Assembly (NCBI GenBank): GCA_029379385.1
Contig: CM055613.1
Span: 16,882,001 to 16,946,000, forward strand
From: Quillaja saponaria
Lineage: Eukaryota > Streptophyta > Magnoliopsida > Fabales > Quillajaceae
DNA length: 64,000 bases
Reading direction: 5' to 3'
Part shown: piece by piece, positions 1-12,411 of the stretch
Numbering within the stretch: the first letter of the stretch is position 1
How the letters are laid out: each line of letters starts with the position of its first letter
Position numbers and translations under genes: made by a program
The notes under the pieces: model-generated
Seen by the model: only the letters and a program-made list of their open reading frames with translations
What the model was told of the DNA's origin: nothing
Databases searched by the model: none

Positions 1-2
1 AT

Positions 3-701
3 TTACAACCTGTACAAGAAGACCCTATACCAAATGCTCTTGGAATAGAACCATCTCAAGAAGAAATTGAACAAGTTAGGCAAGCCAGAAAGAAAAGGGA
101 AGAAGATGAATTATTGTGTTGTGGACATATATTGAATACTCTGTCAAACCATCTGTATGATCTATTCACAGAAGTCAAGTCTCCAAGAGACATCTAGACT
201 GCATTGGAATTCAAATACAAGGCTGAGGAAGAAGGTACGAACAAGTTTTTGATTTCTAAATATTTGGATTTCAAAATGGTTGATAACAAGCCTATGCTAG
301 AACAACTGCAATTTATTATTAACAAGATTCGTGCCCATAAAATTATTCTCCCCGAGGCTTTCCAAGTTGGGGCAATAATTTTAAATTACCCTATTCCTGG
401 AGTGATTTATGGGAAGAAATTGCTGCATAAGTCTGAGGACTTTAGTATGGAACACATTCAAAAACACCTTCATATTGAGGAGGAAACACGAATTGGTAAT
501 CATAAGAATTTTGTTCCTTATGAGTCTAAAGTCAATTATATGGAAGGCAGTGGGTCTCAGTCTAAGAAACAGAACTTGCAAGTAAAGAAAAATGATGAAC
601 AGTTTAAAAAGAAGAACCCACAACAACCTGGTAAAAAGAAGAAGAGCAACTGCTATGTTTGTGGAAAACTTGGACACTATGCAAAACAATGTAGATTTTG
701 A
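3..701 (+). pseudogene. gag: copia gag (capsid and zinc knuckle), degenerate
   Basis: Frame 3 reads as copia gag from the window edge, with one in-frame stop near 197-199 in the motif DI*TALE, where Trp is usual. The longest open part is 204-701 (165 aa). It contains the UBN2-type capsid pattern and ends in a lysine-rich stretch and a CCHC knuckle at about 651-692 (CYVCGKLGHYAKQC), the nucleic-acid-binding motif of retroelement nucleocapsids. The true start is upstream of the window. Confidence is high for family and low for any function. Confidence 0.88.
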
Positions 702-720
702 ATGAAAGAACCTGCAGGAA

Positions 721-1890
721 AGGTAAACATGGTGGATGAAAATAAGAATCCGATTGCCATGATTTCTGAAATAAAAATGGCAACTGAGCAATCTGGTTGG
801 TGGTTCGAATCTTGGTGTCACAATTCATCTATGTATAGACAAACATTTATTCAAGAAATTTGAATAGGTGACCAATGGCCTCAGATAGGAAACCATGCTC
901 TTACCAAAGTTGCTGAAAAAGAAATTGTGGAGATCGATTTCACTTTTGGAAAAAGTGCTTACCCTTGTTAATGTGTTGTTTGTACCTGAAATTAGGAAGA
1001 ATTTAGTCTCTATTGATTTGCTTTGTAAAAAAGGATTTCGGGTATCTTTTGAGTCAGACAAGGTAATCTTGTCAAAGAATGAAATGTTTGTGGGAAAGGG
1101 ATACTTTACTGATGGAATGTTTAAACTCAATATTAATAATAATAATACGAGTGAATCTTCTGCTTATACTATTGAATCTTTTTTTTTTTTATGGCATGGA
1201 TGCCTAGCACATTTAAATTTTGGTTCTTTAAAAAATATGAAAAAGTTAGAATTAATTAAATTTAATGATGAATTAGATAAATGTGAAATATGTGTTGAAT
1301 CTAAAATTGTTAAGAAACCTTTTAAAGGTGTTAAGAGAAATACTGATATTTTAAACTTAGTACATTCTGATATATGTGAATTGAATGGTTTGTTGACTCG
1401 TGGTGGAAAGAGATACTTTATTACATTTGTAGATGATTGTACTAGATATTTGTATGTTTACCTCTTAAGAATAAAGGATGAAGCATTTAGCATGTTTAAG
1501 AAATACAAAGCTGAAATAGAAAATCAACTGGAAAATAAAATTAAAATTCTACGTTCAGATAGAGGTGGTGAATATTTTGATAATATGTATAATGATTTTT
1601 GTGAAGAAAATGGTGTTATTCATCAAAAAAGTACACCCCACACACATAACATAATGGCATTGCTGAAAAAAAGAATCGTACTTTGGTTGAAATGGTCAAT
1701 TGCATGCTAGTTAATGCTAAATTGCCCATGAATTTATGAGGAGAAGCTTTACTTTCTGCATGTCATATTCATAATAGAATTCCATCTAAAACCTCTAAGT
1801 TAAGTTCTTACGAGTTATGGAAAGGAAGAAAACCGAATCTCTCATATTTAAAAGTGTGGGGGTGTTTGGCATATTTTAGGGTACCTAGAT
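721..1890 (+). pseudogene. copia protease remnant, GAG-pre-integrase and integrase
   Basis: Around 790-830 an Asp-Ser-Gly protease motif can be read only by changing frame, so the protease is frameshifted. The open stretch 895-1710 (271 aa) holds the HHCC zinc-binding GAG-pre-integrase region (WHGCLAH followed by CEIC). The integrase core follows, with the DDE triad visible in VHSDI, FVDDCTR and GGEY. After about 1650 the frame is lost, although integrase-linker similarity continues to about 1890. The family would insert element cDNA into the host genome; this copy cannot. Confidence 0.88.
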
Positions 1891-1894
1891 CCTA

Positions 1895-3150
1895 AAATAA
1901 CTAAACTTGGACCTAGAGCTATTAGAAGTGTTTTTGTTGGGTATGTTGAAAATAGTAAGAAATAGACTTTTAGATTTGGAGTCTAATGTCATAGTTGAAT
2001 CTAGAGATGTTGAGTTCTTTGAAAATAAATTCTATCATGATTTTGTAGTAATAGAAAATAATGTTGAAAAATCAAATCCAACAAATAATACCTCTAGATC
2101 AAAATCACAAGTAGAAACTAATGTTTCTAAAATGGACATAGAACCTAGAAGAAGCACTAGAGCAAGAAAAGAAAAATCATATGACGAAGACTTTAATTCT
2201 TTCATAGTTGAGGGAGATAGAAGTAATACTGTAATAAATAAATTTGCGTATGTGTTGCATTTAGAAGATGCTCCTAAGACTTTTCTGAAGCCATGTCATC
2301 TAGGGATATTGCATTTTGGAAAGAAGAGACAAATGATGAGATGGACTCTATCGAGCATAATAATACTTGAATTGTGGTTGATTTACCCTAAGGGTCAAAA
2401 CCCATTGGGTGTAAGTGGGTATTTAGAAGAAAGTTGAATACTGATGGCTCTATTCAAGCTTTTAAAGCTAGATTGGTAGCCAAAGGGTTTAGACAAAAAG
2501 AAGGAATTGACTATTTTGACACTTATGCACCAGTAGCAAGAATAACCTCTATTAGAATTCTCATGGCATTGGCATCTATTCATCATTTTTATGTCCATCA
2601 AATGGATGTTAAGACTGCTTTCTTAAATGGCGATTTAAATGAGGAAGTATACATGGAGCAACCCAAAGGGTTCATCCTTCCTAGAAATGAAAAGAAAGTA
2701 TGTAAATTAATTAAGTCTTTGTATGGACTTAAACATGCTCCAAAGCAATGGCATAAGAAATTTGATTATACTAATCTTGTCTTTTGGGTTTAGGTATAAT
2801 AGTGCTGATAAGTGTATTTATTCTAAATTCACTGATAATTATGGTATACTAGTCTGTTTGTATGTTGATGATATGCTAATTTGTGGAACTAACATGATTG
2901 ATATTAATGACACTAAGAAATATCTATCTTCCATCTTTAAATGAAAGATTTAGGAGAAGTGGATACTATCTTAGGAATAAAAGTGAGAAAGCATGGTGGG
3001 GGTTTTGCTTTAAACCAATCATATTATATAGAGAAGATGTTAAACAAATTTCAGCATTTAAAATTTAAAGACTTTTCTACACCATTTGATTTCAATCTTA
3101 AGTTAGAAAAGAATTTTGGCTGTAGATGTTGTTTTGAAAATCAGCTTTAA
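1895..3150 (+). pseudogene. copia integrase C-terminus and reverse transcriptase, RNase H missing
   Basis: After a broken linker (1907-2437), RVT_2-type reverse transcriptase is readable at 2434-2793 (FKARLVAKGF, then MDVKTAFLNGDL) and continues in another frame at 2723-2944. The catalytic YVDD box is intact at 2861-2872. Stops and frameshifts separate the blocks. The last block (2941-3150) reads MKDLGEVDTILGI and then ends at a stop next to the polypurine tract. The usual connection and RNase H domains are absent, which is best explained by an internal deletion. Confidence 0.88.
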
Positions 3151-3165
3151 CATTTTCTTTCAAAC

Positions 3166-3177
3166 AAAGTGGGGGAT
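3166..3177 (+). other. polypurine tract of the copia element
   Basis: The purine-rich run AAGTGGGGGA lies directly upstream of the LTR start TGTTGAGG. This is the expected primer site for plus-strand DNA synthesis. Confidence 0.8.
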
Positions 3178-3558
3178 TGTTGAGGTTTTGTTTGTTTGAA
3201 GAAAAATAAAAATAAAATAAAACTTAGGACAATTATAACTGCCTACAGTTATAATTACCTTTAAAATAATTGTGTCTTTTCAAAAATTTTAAATTTTTTA
3301 GATATTATAAATAAATATGTATAGAAAATATTTTGTACGTGGTATTGATTTTCTCTTTTCTTTCTTTCTTCTACAAATTCTCTATAGCCACCAAAAGAAA
3401 CTATATCCAATAAAAGTTCTTAGAGAATTCTTCAGTTTTATTAACTACAGAATTCTAAGACTTTATTGTATCCTAAAGGATATTTGTCTTTAACCTAATA
3501 GCAAACTCTAGAAGAGAGTGGGGACAAATAAAGTCCTTAAGGAAAGTGTTTCCTAACA
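3178..3558 (+). repeat. 3' LTR of the copia element
   Basis: The segment of about 381 bp starts TGTTGAGG immediately after the polypurine tract and ends CCTAACA, giving near-complementary TG...CA ends. A TATA-like stretch (TATAAATAAATATG) lies near 3305. The matching 5' LTR is outside the window, so the LTR ends and target-site duplication cannot be confirmed by pairing. Confidence 0.75.
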
Positions 3559-3594
3559 TGACTCAAAATTATACATTTGTTTTTATATAATTCT

Positions 3595-4230
3595 AATTCC
3601 ATTGTATTTCAAAGACAGGTAGTGTCAAAGTAAGAGAACTCAAGCTCAATAACCCAAGCTGACCAATATTAGTAATAGCATATGCTCGACCCTTGAAAGC
3701 CACTATAACTACCTGAACACAAGATTGTCTAACTTATGAATAGACATTCCAATTGGCATTTCTGGATAAGAAGACTTGCAAATTACTGTTACTCATGGAA
3801 AGTGCCAGAATAACAAAACATTTAGACGAAGTTGATGCAATGATAAGACGGTCATGGGTATGTACACAATTGAAAAAACAAGGGTGGCTTAGGAAAAAGC
3901 AGCTCTTGATCTGTAAAAGGATACAACAGTGAAAGTTGACGGTACCACTATTGCTCCGCTGAAACCAATATAGTACTTCCCAACAAAAGTAGTAAGGGTG
4001 ATCGTCTGTGCTTTCCCATCAAATATGTTGAATAAATAAAAGGTCCTCCTAGCATACGGCGAATTAATGATAGCCAATGGTACTTGGCATGCCAAGAAAT
4101 CTTGTTTAGCTTCTTTAAACACTGATCTCTAGCTGTTGCAGATGCCACCAAATGCAAAGAAATCTCTTGCATTTAGTCGCTTTGCAATCAAATTAAGCAC
4201 TTCCTCAAAAAGGTCTGACCATTCTCTCCT
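3595..4230 (-). pseudogene. F-box/DUF295-type protein pseudogene
   Basis: Read on the minus strand from about 4230, a broken frame gives an F-box-like start (WSDLFEEVLNLIAKRL, then FFAFGGICNS). A DUF295-like block follows (SPYARRTFYLFNIFDGK, GKYYIGFSG), and in another frame near 3600-3720 FKGRAYAITNIGQLGLL. A stop replaces the expected Trp after ICNS, and at least two frameshifts follow. F-box proteins are SCF ubiquitin-ligase substrate adaptors; DUF295 is a plant-expanded C-terminal domain. No intact start or stop was found, so this is a relic or a 3' fragment. Family assignment is from motif recognition only. Confidence 0.6.
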
Positions 4231-7173
4231 ATTATAACAGTATTTCTTGGTTCTCCTTTTTCTCTACCTGAACTCTTCAAGTTCTCTATTATTGGCCCTT
4301 CTCGACACTGTGCCTGCATGCACACAAAAACACAATCAATAATGGAGTTTCTATTTTGAATAGCAAATGATAAATACATATGCACTTGTCCAATCAAGTA
4401 TAACTAAAATCTTCAAAGCTACAGTGGAAGATACTGAAGATCTCAATAATAATATATAAATGGAACTAGTATGAGGATGAAAATAAGAACCCACATACTA
4501 TATCTTAGAGCAGAGGATTATGGAAAACCGCAAATTTACAATTAGGCAACTTTTCTAGAGTTAGCATCACATACAAATTTTGGTTTTCACATCGAAGTGG
4601 ATCATGAGAATATATAATCTTTTTCTATCGTATTATTACCTTCTAAAAATAGTCATTCTTATTTAGTCTTATTGTAGGTCCCTTGAGAGGGAAAGTTGCA
4701 AGTTAATCTTATAAGTCAAACCAATTAATTTGTAACCTATTTGACTTGCATTGCAGCAACTATTTACCATTAAGAGAAAGTAATCTTTGGTAGCCAAACA
4801 ACAAGTTTGATAAGTGTAATATACAATAGAATGATGTTTCCCATTACACCTCATAAATCCTATCCGCCCATGGTCGAATTCGAGAGAACAGTCACAAATA
4901 ATGTAAATAATATGTGTTGTTGTACTGTAAGACATTAACAAACATAAAGATATAAAAAGAGACAAACACAGTAAACTAAGCGCAAATAAATTGTTCCCTG
5001 CCTGCTTGGGTCCAATAATGACATGTTACAGTAAGAGTTATGACTACAAGTTCTAGTTTGTAGCCCTATGATCAGTCCAACAAGTTCCAGTTTGTAGCCC
5101 TATGATCAGTCCCCTATTAACCTTCTGGTTTAAAAAATATCCAAAAATAATTCAATCCCTAAAAGTTTTAAATGATAACGGGCACTGTAGAAAATTCAAT
5201 GGCAAAAATGGATAATTGGCAGACCAAAATAGTAGATGGTCTTCACCATGTATCCAATAAGAAAATCTAAACGAGTTTAGCATGAAATTGTAAAGCATTT
5301 AAAATTAGTACTTTAGAAATTTGGTCAAAAGTTCAAACACTTAAGGTGTTTTAAGAAATAACTGGAGTTGTCGTAAAGTCATGAGTTTAAGCTACATTGT
5401 GCACTTGGATAACTAATGGACATGCTAAAATTACTTATGCCATAAGACATTACATAGTTCCTTTATTCTAAAGCTCAAAGCATACAAAAAAAAACATATA
5501 ATTAATCAAGGCAAACAGCCATGAATTTCATGTAAGAGTTTGAGTTGAGATATGCACAACCCTGCCAAACCATAAAGGTAAATTTTTTTTCTCAAAGAGG
5601 GGAAAAACAAAGTAACAATTACTAATACACCAAAAACAAGAAACAACCTATTAAATGCAACTTGTTAAATTTTTTCCAAATCCACATAATGCTAGAATAT
5701 TTTGAAACTGATTCACCGTCCTAATTTAAGAAGAAAATGGAATATAAAAATATTAAACATAATAATCTTAATTAAGTACTTCAAAATTATAAAAATATAG
5801 TCACACTGCTAAAATCAGACGTGAAGTAAGTGAACAATAACATTTAGATAAACTAAATAACTACTAGGAAATTTCATTGTTATCTCCCGACATATTTCCT
5901 TTTTCTCTAACAATGACTCATTATATAAGCTAGTGACATTGTACATCAAAACCAACCGACCAGCTCCAATATAGAACAAAAGGAAAAAAAAAAAAAATAG
6001 AAAAAAGAGTTTTACACTATCAGTAATTAAGATTACAACATATCAACCCATTTAACTAAAATAAGGGTGGATAGTATTAAAGACACGTGATGATTTCTTG
6101 ACAGTATAAAAACTATTTACACTGACGGTGGCATCAAATACTAATTAAACAGAGAGGAAAAAAATAAAAAAATAGATGGCTGTTAATGAATTTCTGCAAA
6201 ACTGAACAACATCCGCATATGTTTCTATAATTAGTGAAGTTTACAAATCAGATGAATTTTTTATTTTTTTTCTTAAATTGAGCTTACAATGGGTATCAAA
6301 GAAATGTCAAGCAAATTCAATTTTAGGTTAGCAGTACAGGGAGATGATAACGACCTGTTACCTAGTTAGAAAGTCGAAATTGGCTGATATTTAGGGATTT
6401 GAAAACTTACTTGATGATAAACGGGACGGTTGCTGAAAAAGATAAGAGTTATTACAGCCATCTCTCTCCTTTCCTGTCATCCTCAAACTCCCCCTCTTAC
6501 ATTCGAAGATAGGACACACATAAAAAATAATAATGACAGTTATGTGTCTACAGTCGTTGAAATTTAGAAAGTAAAAACAGATATTAAGCCTATATACGAA
6601 TTTGAAAGAAATATCAATTAACAAAAGGGGAAAAAATAAGAAGGAGAAAGAAAACTACTTGGAATGAGTCTCCTTAGTCCAAGCCTCGCTTTATCTTTGA
6701 ATGAACTTTCTCCCAGAAGTTACAATTCGTACAAATCTTTCACAACCTTTTTCTGAAAAGGAAATTTTTCATGGATTATAGTCGCAATTGACTCAATTCG
6801 TTATCAACTTGTGTTTAACAAAACTATGATTTCCTGTGAGTTCTCTTCCAAATAGTAAAGTATAAAAAAACTGTACAATTATATGCTGCAACTAAATCTT
6901 AAAAACAAACTTTTGTAGTAATTTTGGTCCAGCTCATGAAACCTTCAAGATGGTGAATTCTCTTTTGTAAGTACAACATCGTTTGGAGGGTTTAGCCATA
7001 ACGAGGTAGCAATGATTTCAGAATTGGTTTGTTGAAATGCAACGAATACTTAAATCTAATAGACAACTTAATGAAAAATCCACCAATATTAATTCCTCTT
7101 ACATAAATGAACTCACATTTAACTTGTCCTTCTAAAAATATATAGTAACATTATGTAGATATTATACAATTTT
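4231..7173. other. intergenic, AT-rich, no supportable gene
   Basis: Only short spurious ORFs occur. Poly-A runs lie near 5980-6010 and a CACGTG core is at 6085-6090. Part of the stretch could be former promoter or intron of the F-box relic, but no exon can be recognised. Confidence 0.5.
5047..5114. repeat. 34-bp direct tandem duplication
   Basis: CAAGTTCTAGTTTGTAGCCC and its continuation to CAGTCC occur twice, starting at 5047 and 5081, with one substitution (TTCTAG versus TTCCAG). This is a recent local duplication in noncoding DNA. Confidence 0.85.
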
Positions 7174-7525
7174 GGCTTATCTACTATTTTGGTTCTTCAG
7201 AATTATATTATTTTTTAGTTCGATTCTTCAAGAATTTTTTTTTTATCAATTTTATCTTCCAAGATTCAAAATTTCTCAATCAAGTTATATTATTATATTA
7301 TATGTTATGGATTAACGAAATAATCACTTGACATAAAGATAACAATGTATATAAGTTATTTTTATATTTTGCAAAACTTTTTTGGTTATTTTATCATTAA
7401 ATTATGTTATTTTTATAACTTGATTGAAAATTTCTGAATTTTAGAGGATGAAATTGACTAAATGTTATTTGAGGACTAAATTAAAAACTGAAATAATCCT
7501 GAGAGACTAAAACAATAGTTAAGCC
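7174..7525. mobile_element. Mutator-type foldback MITE
   Basis: The left end GGCTTATCTACTATTTTGGT matches the reverse complement of the right end (GGCTTAACTATTGTTTTAGT), and the similarity continues inward for about 150 bp on each side. The flanks TACAATTTT and TATAATTTT form a 9-bp target-site duplication with one mismatch, which points to the Mutator superfamily. There is no coding capacity. Confidence 0.75.
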
Positions 7526-7779
7526 TATAATTTTCATCATTACCTCTCTATTAGAAATTTAAATGCTACTAGGAAAATATTAGTTACCAAAGCCGTAAAT
7601 TGATAAGAAAAAAGAAAGAAAGAAAAGAAAAAGCACTTGTGTGAATTGAATATAAATAACTTAGCTGTTATGGTTTAAGAAAAAATATGATATTTATAGT
7701 AAAATGATGTTCTCTAACACATCCTATAAGAAAAATAAATTATTATAATTTAAAACTTCCTTGGAAACAAATTTTATTC

Positions 7780-7782
<3 letters not shown>

Positions 7783-7824
<42 letters not shown>
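7783..7824. repeat. (AT)n microsatellite
   Basis: An uninterrupted run of about 21 AT dinucleotides. Confidence 0.97.
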
Positions 7825-7827
<3 letters not shown>

Positions 7828-8329
7828 ATTTGTCACATGCAGCAAATGTGATATTAGAAACAATGAGTTTCTCACAGTCATATACTCCTACACTGACTTG
7901 GCATTTCATATTAGTAAAAGGTCCATCAATGAAAATAAAAAAATTATATAAATAAAATGCACATGGTGAAGCCTATATATGGTAATATCAACAAATAATG
8001 CTAGTTCCAATATTTCTTGAACTACAAATGACAAAAGTACAAGTTCTAATCAACTCTATAGTGAATCGCAAGTATCTATAATTATTTACTTGCCATACTG
8101 TCCCAAATACAAATACAACAATTCACGTAGAAAATAAAGAATCCTTGGTTAATATATTAAATTCAAATCCAACTTAAAGTAATTAGGACTGCATGAGAGT
8201 TGCCATAACATTTAGCGTTCTTAAACATTTCTACAAACACAAATCAAGCAACTTACTAATTTCAAACAAGAAAACATTGATCGAAGATTATACAGGAACA
8301 CGTGCTTTGTTCAATAAACATACCTCTAT

Positions 8330-8423
8330 AGCACATAAACATAAAATGCTAATACCATAAATATATTGGAGATTCGATCCCAATGCCATGAATGGCAATT
8401 GGCGCCAAGACCTAATAAGCTAC
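8330..8423 (-). mobile_element. tRNA-derived SINE-like remnant
   Basis: On the minus strand an A-box-like TAGCTTATTAGG (8411-8422) is followed 42 nt later by a B-box-like GGATCGAATCTCC (8368-8380), the spacing of a tRNA-type Pol III promoter. No acceptor stem forms, so it is not a tRNA gene. No clear 3' tail or target-site duplication was found, so the end is uncertain. Confidence 0.5.
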
Positions 8424-8639
8424 AGAGCTATACGTGTAACAAATGGTGATCTTTGTAGTTGAGCTTGTAAGAAAGCGTGAATATGAGGCTCCCATTTTTT
8501 TTTTTCCAAACTCCAAAAATAAACCTTAAATACAACATCAAATAGTGAAAACCTAGTATGTACTTTGAAAAGACTAAAAAACTTTTATAAAACAATGGAA
8601 GTTGTAAACTCTCCCACTCAAGGTTGTGTCTAGAGTTTT

Positions 8640-11600
8640 TGTCACATCTCTCATAGAGGTATGATTGGCCAAAGGAATGGATAACCAAACCTCCGCTACC
8701 CTGACTTCAAAAATAAGAAACGAACATAACTCTTGACTAAACTAATGATTAAAAGTAAATTTTATAAAACATGAGTTAACTAAAATAAATTTATTTACTG
8801 AAACTTATAAGGATTTATTCAAAATTTTGACAGAGATTCCTTTTGAAGTAGAACATGCCCATCAAATATAAACACTCATTCCTATTTTTATACAATAACA
8901 ACCATAATAATAAAGACAATAAGGAGCTCTGCTTTGTTTCTCATCACAATAACAAATAACTAGACTGTTACATTACATAAGACTAGACTCTCAACAGCTC
9001 TAGTGTGATTGCAAGCTTTCACCCTTTGACTTCAAGATTGAGATTCCAAAGAGTTACCTTGCTGCCAAACACTTGGTAAGTCCAGTATTGATAATTGTTG
9101 TCCAGTGAGATCCTATTACTTAAAAAATTAACCAAGAGAGTGATGAGTCATACGGACTCCATAAGTGGAACAGCGTACCCAAAGGGTATTAGCATCACTC
9201 AACACACGTATAAAATATATAATCAAAATGTCATATATTCCAAAACTACTAAGATTACATATATACAAATACAGAAATATAAACTTAGCAAGCACAGTTC
9301 AATTAGTACACTATATAATCTACCTAAAAAATCAAGGCAATCAAAACAAGCAAAGGGCTAATAGAGAAACTCAGCCCCTACGCCCACACACCAAATAAAA
9401 TCAGAAGCAAAATTACTGAAATCAGAGTCATTGAATCCCTTCTTTAAATTCACCCACCAGGATTGAACACTCAATTATTTTAAAACACTTATCAGAATCA
9501 GAAAATCTGAAAACATCCTAGGTATACCTAGATTTCAGTTAATAAAATCATTTCAAAAAACATTTCATTTGTTGGCCCTTATTAACCACAAACAATTTCA
9601 AACATCAAACACAATTCAATTAACGTAATGCAACACTATACATGCTTCTTTTTTTTTTTTTTCATATCACACATATATTCAAATACACATGTTAATACAT
9701 ATAATAATCTAGCCATCAAAGGGTAACAATTAACCACTCACATTTAACCAATTTCACTCGTCACTCACACTTGCAGTCATGCTTGTCGTCAATTCAACCA
9801 TACTTTCCGAAGCTGTGATTATATTTTCCAAGTGTTATTTAGTTTGAAAATTCTTAAGTTATAACCTTTTAGTTACAAAAATATAGAGTTACTCAATTTC
9901 AAGTATTTATTTAAAGTTAACTTTTCTTTAGTTTTTTTTACAATGATCTTTAAGATATATTTGAATTTCTGCTTATATACTTAATCAAATTTAATAAAAC
10001 CAAGTTTAAACATTAACTTTAGGAAGTTATCTATCTTTCTTATTTAGAAAATTTTCTTAAAATCAGTCTTGAACTCACTTGATTCCTCACATGAACCAAA
10101 ATAGGGCACTGCACAAATTTCTTGTTCCCAACCCGTGATTCTGATGCTTATAAAATTCTCATACTTAGGAATTATATTATGAAACTTTCCAGTATAGTAT
10201 TTCAAGATGTTAGGAACATTTAATATTCAGCAGTTCTTCTCCTAATTCATCCTTTAAGACTCCTTAATCTTAATAATTTTAAAACAGGTACAATTCGGAG
10301 TTGAAAATCACAGTCATGACTTCTAATACCTCCAAAATACATACAACATAGAATTTAGACCTGCTTCACTCCAAATTTATTCTTTAGTATGTTAGAAACA
10401 ACTTTTATTTAGAGGTTCTAGGCTAATTCAAAATACAACCTATGACAAAGTCTCCTAGACCGACTAAAGCTCACTAAAAATCCTGCATGGACTTAGTTGC
10501 TGTCTAGCAGATCTAGCGACAAATTTACTTAGAACAAGGTTATGAATTTTCTTGATACCATCTAAAGACCCTAAGATGCATTTTCTCATAAGAACTCTTG
10601 ATTTAATTCAGTCCATAAATCACTCGAAATACAAGATTTATCCAACTTGCAAAATATGTCCCTGCTTCACTTCAATAACCACTTCAAAGTTACTTTCCAC
10701 AATTCCTAAATCATACATAATTACAACAAGCATATTTCTTGAGAATTAAATCTCCCTAACCCTTTATCCAAATATTTTAAAATAACGTTAATTAGTTTAA
10801 TATCATATTTCTTAATTAGCTATTTAATTTATCAAACCTAGTTAAGTTAACTTCTACGTGTATGATAACACTGAATTTCTTTTAGACACATTGTCAAATA
10901 CTTTGAAAATGTATTTAGTTTCCATTAGTGTCTGTATTTGTTTATACACATACACTAAGAATTCAACACATCTCATCCTTTTCATATTACTTATGTCCCA
11001 ACTTTGAATTCTAATTAAATTACTTATTTAAAATTTATCTAACGTAGAGTATACAAGTCTTATATTAACATACTTGAATTTCTAATTTCCTATTTCTTAT
11101 TTCTACAATTAGACATAACTATCTTATGTACTCATTCTTCTTAAAATTTTGTTTACAAATATAACTCTCCTAAACCAAGAAATCAACAACACCAAATCAC
11201 TCACTATCCATTAATAATTTCAAGACATTAGAACTGTATACTACAAGAAATATAACACTAATCTAAGGTTTTAACAAGGCTAGGCTTAAAGAAGACCAAA
11301 GGACTACATCATATGCATTACACAGCCAAAAAGGGTGAAGTAAACTTTTCAGTTACAGGGGTAGAACCACGGCTAAACTGATAAAATTTGTGGAAATGAA
11401 GTATATGGCAAAGAAAAGAAGGAAATTAGTTGCTATGGGGAAGCATATAGAAGAATCCAAGAAGACTAAAACAAGAGAGTCGGGAGTTACCACAAGCTAC
11501 AATAGACTAGATTTGAAGGAAAGAAGCCAACGTGCTGCACTAAGACAGCTGCTCTCATGCTCTCAAACTCAGCGCAAGCATGGTCACGCCACAAAAGAGA

Positions 11601-12411
11601 AAAGCATTGCCAAGCACCACCCAAAACAAGGGTCCATTTACTCGGCAGTGGCTGATCCTTCAAGCAAACTACCCCATTTAACTCCACACACACTCATAAT
11701 TTAAGACTTAAGAGATCGAATTGCCCAAAATAGCCAAAACAAGAGAAAGGATTGAAGATTTTTTGGCCAGCAGTTACTCTTCCAAACGCAGAGCAAGAGA
11801 ACCAGACAAGGATAAGTCGGCTAGTAAGAAAGAAATGGAGGAGAAATAAAGAGACAAAGAAAGAAAAATAACAACCAAGAAGAACTAATTTAAAATAAAG
11901 TCAAGGTCAATATATACATATATATATATATTATTCCTTAAGTTGCGGTGGGCATCTCTTCTTGGTAAGTGTTTACATATTTGTTTACAGTAATTTATAG
12001 TATTCATCAATTAATTTATTATATATAACTCAAATTACATACCAAATTTTTAAACGCACACATCAATACTGGGTTATCGCATATATATCTACTTACTAGT
12101 TCATGAATTTGTGGTCCACAATCATTCTTGGTTGTGTATATATATATATATTACTTTATTATGTTTATACATCTGTTTCCTTTATCAATAAAATTACATG
12201 AAATGAAATCAAAATTTAAAGTTTTAATTTAATTATACAAACTTCTATAATTTATTTACTTCAAATACTTGCATTTATTTTTACAATCATGAATTATGCC
12301 AAATTGTTCAATTACATTGTTACTTATTTACTTTGTTTATTTTTATAACTAGAATTTATACATTAAGTATAAAGCTTGACTTTACATTATTGGGTTATGA
12401 GGGTTATGACA
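8640..12411 (-). repeat. solo LTR of a large-LTR retrotransposon family
   Basis: The segment starts TGTCACATCTC and ends GGTTATGACA, giving TGTCA...TGACA ends, and is flanked on both sides by a perfect GTTTT 5-bp target-site duplication (8635-8639 and 12412-12416). It is similar along much of its length to 34769-37573 and 37574-41148, and in inverse orientation to 14262-17329. Those copies include the one with a tRNA-iMet primer-binding site after the LTR, which fixes the orientation as minus. No primer-binding site or interior adjoins this copy, so it is a solo LTR left by LTR-LTR recombination. At about 3.77 kb the LTR is exceptionally long. The short ORFs inside it (such as 9095-9361 and 11390-11704) are not supported as genes. 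Confidence 0.82.

Larger units (their letters stand above)
3..3558 (+). mobile_element. Ty1/copia retrotransposon, 5' end outside window, decayed
   Basis: The copia order is visible on the + strand: gag with a CCHC knuckle, protease remnant, GAG-pre-integrase and integrase, reverse transcriptase, polypurine tract, 3' LTR. Placing integrase before RT is diagnostic of Ty1/copia. Reading frames are broken by several stops and frameshifts, so the copy is not autonomous. The 5' LTR and primer-binding site lie left of the window. RNase H is missing: the RT coding region runs almost directly into the polypurine tract, which indicates an internal deletion. Confidence 0.93.

Noticed and set aside
4669..4965. 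98-aa minus-strand ORF
   Set aside because: Isolated, with no domain-like pattern, no neighbouring exons and ordinary AT-rich composition.
8368..8423. Possible tRNA gene
   Set aside because: A and B boxes are present, but no acceptor stem pairs and no anticodon arm is convincing. It fits a SINE-type head better.
11390..11704. 104-aa ORF in the solo LTR
   Set aside because: It lies inside a noncoding LTR, and the corresponding parts of the other LTR copies do not keep the frame.
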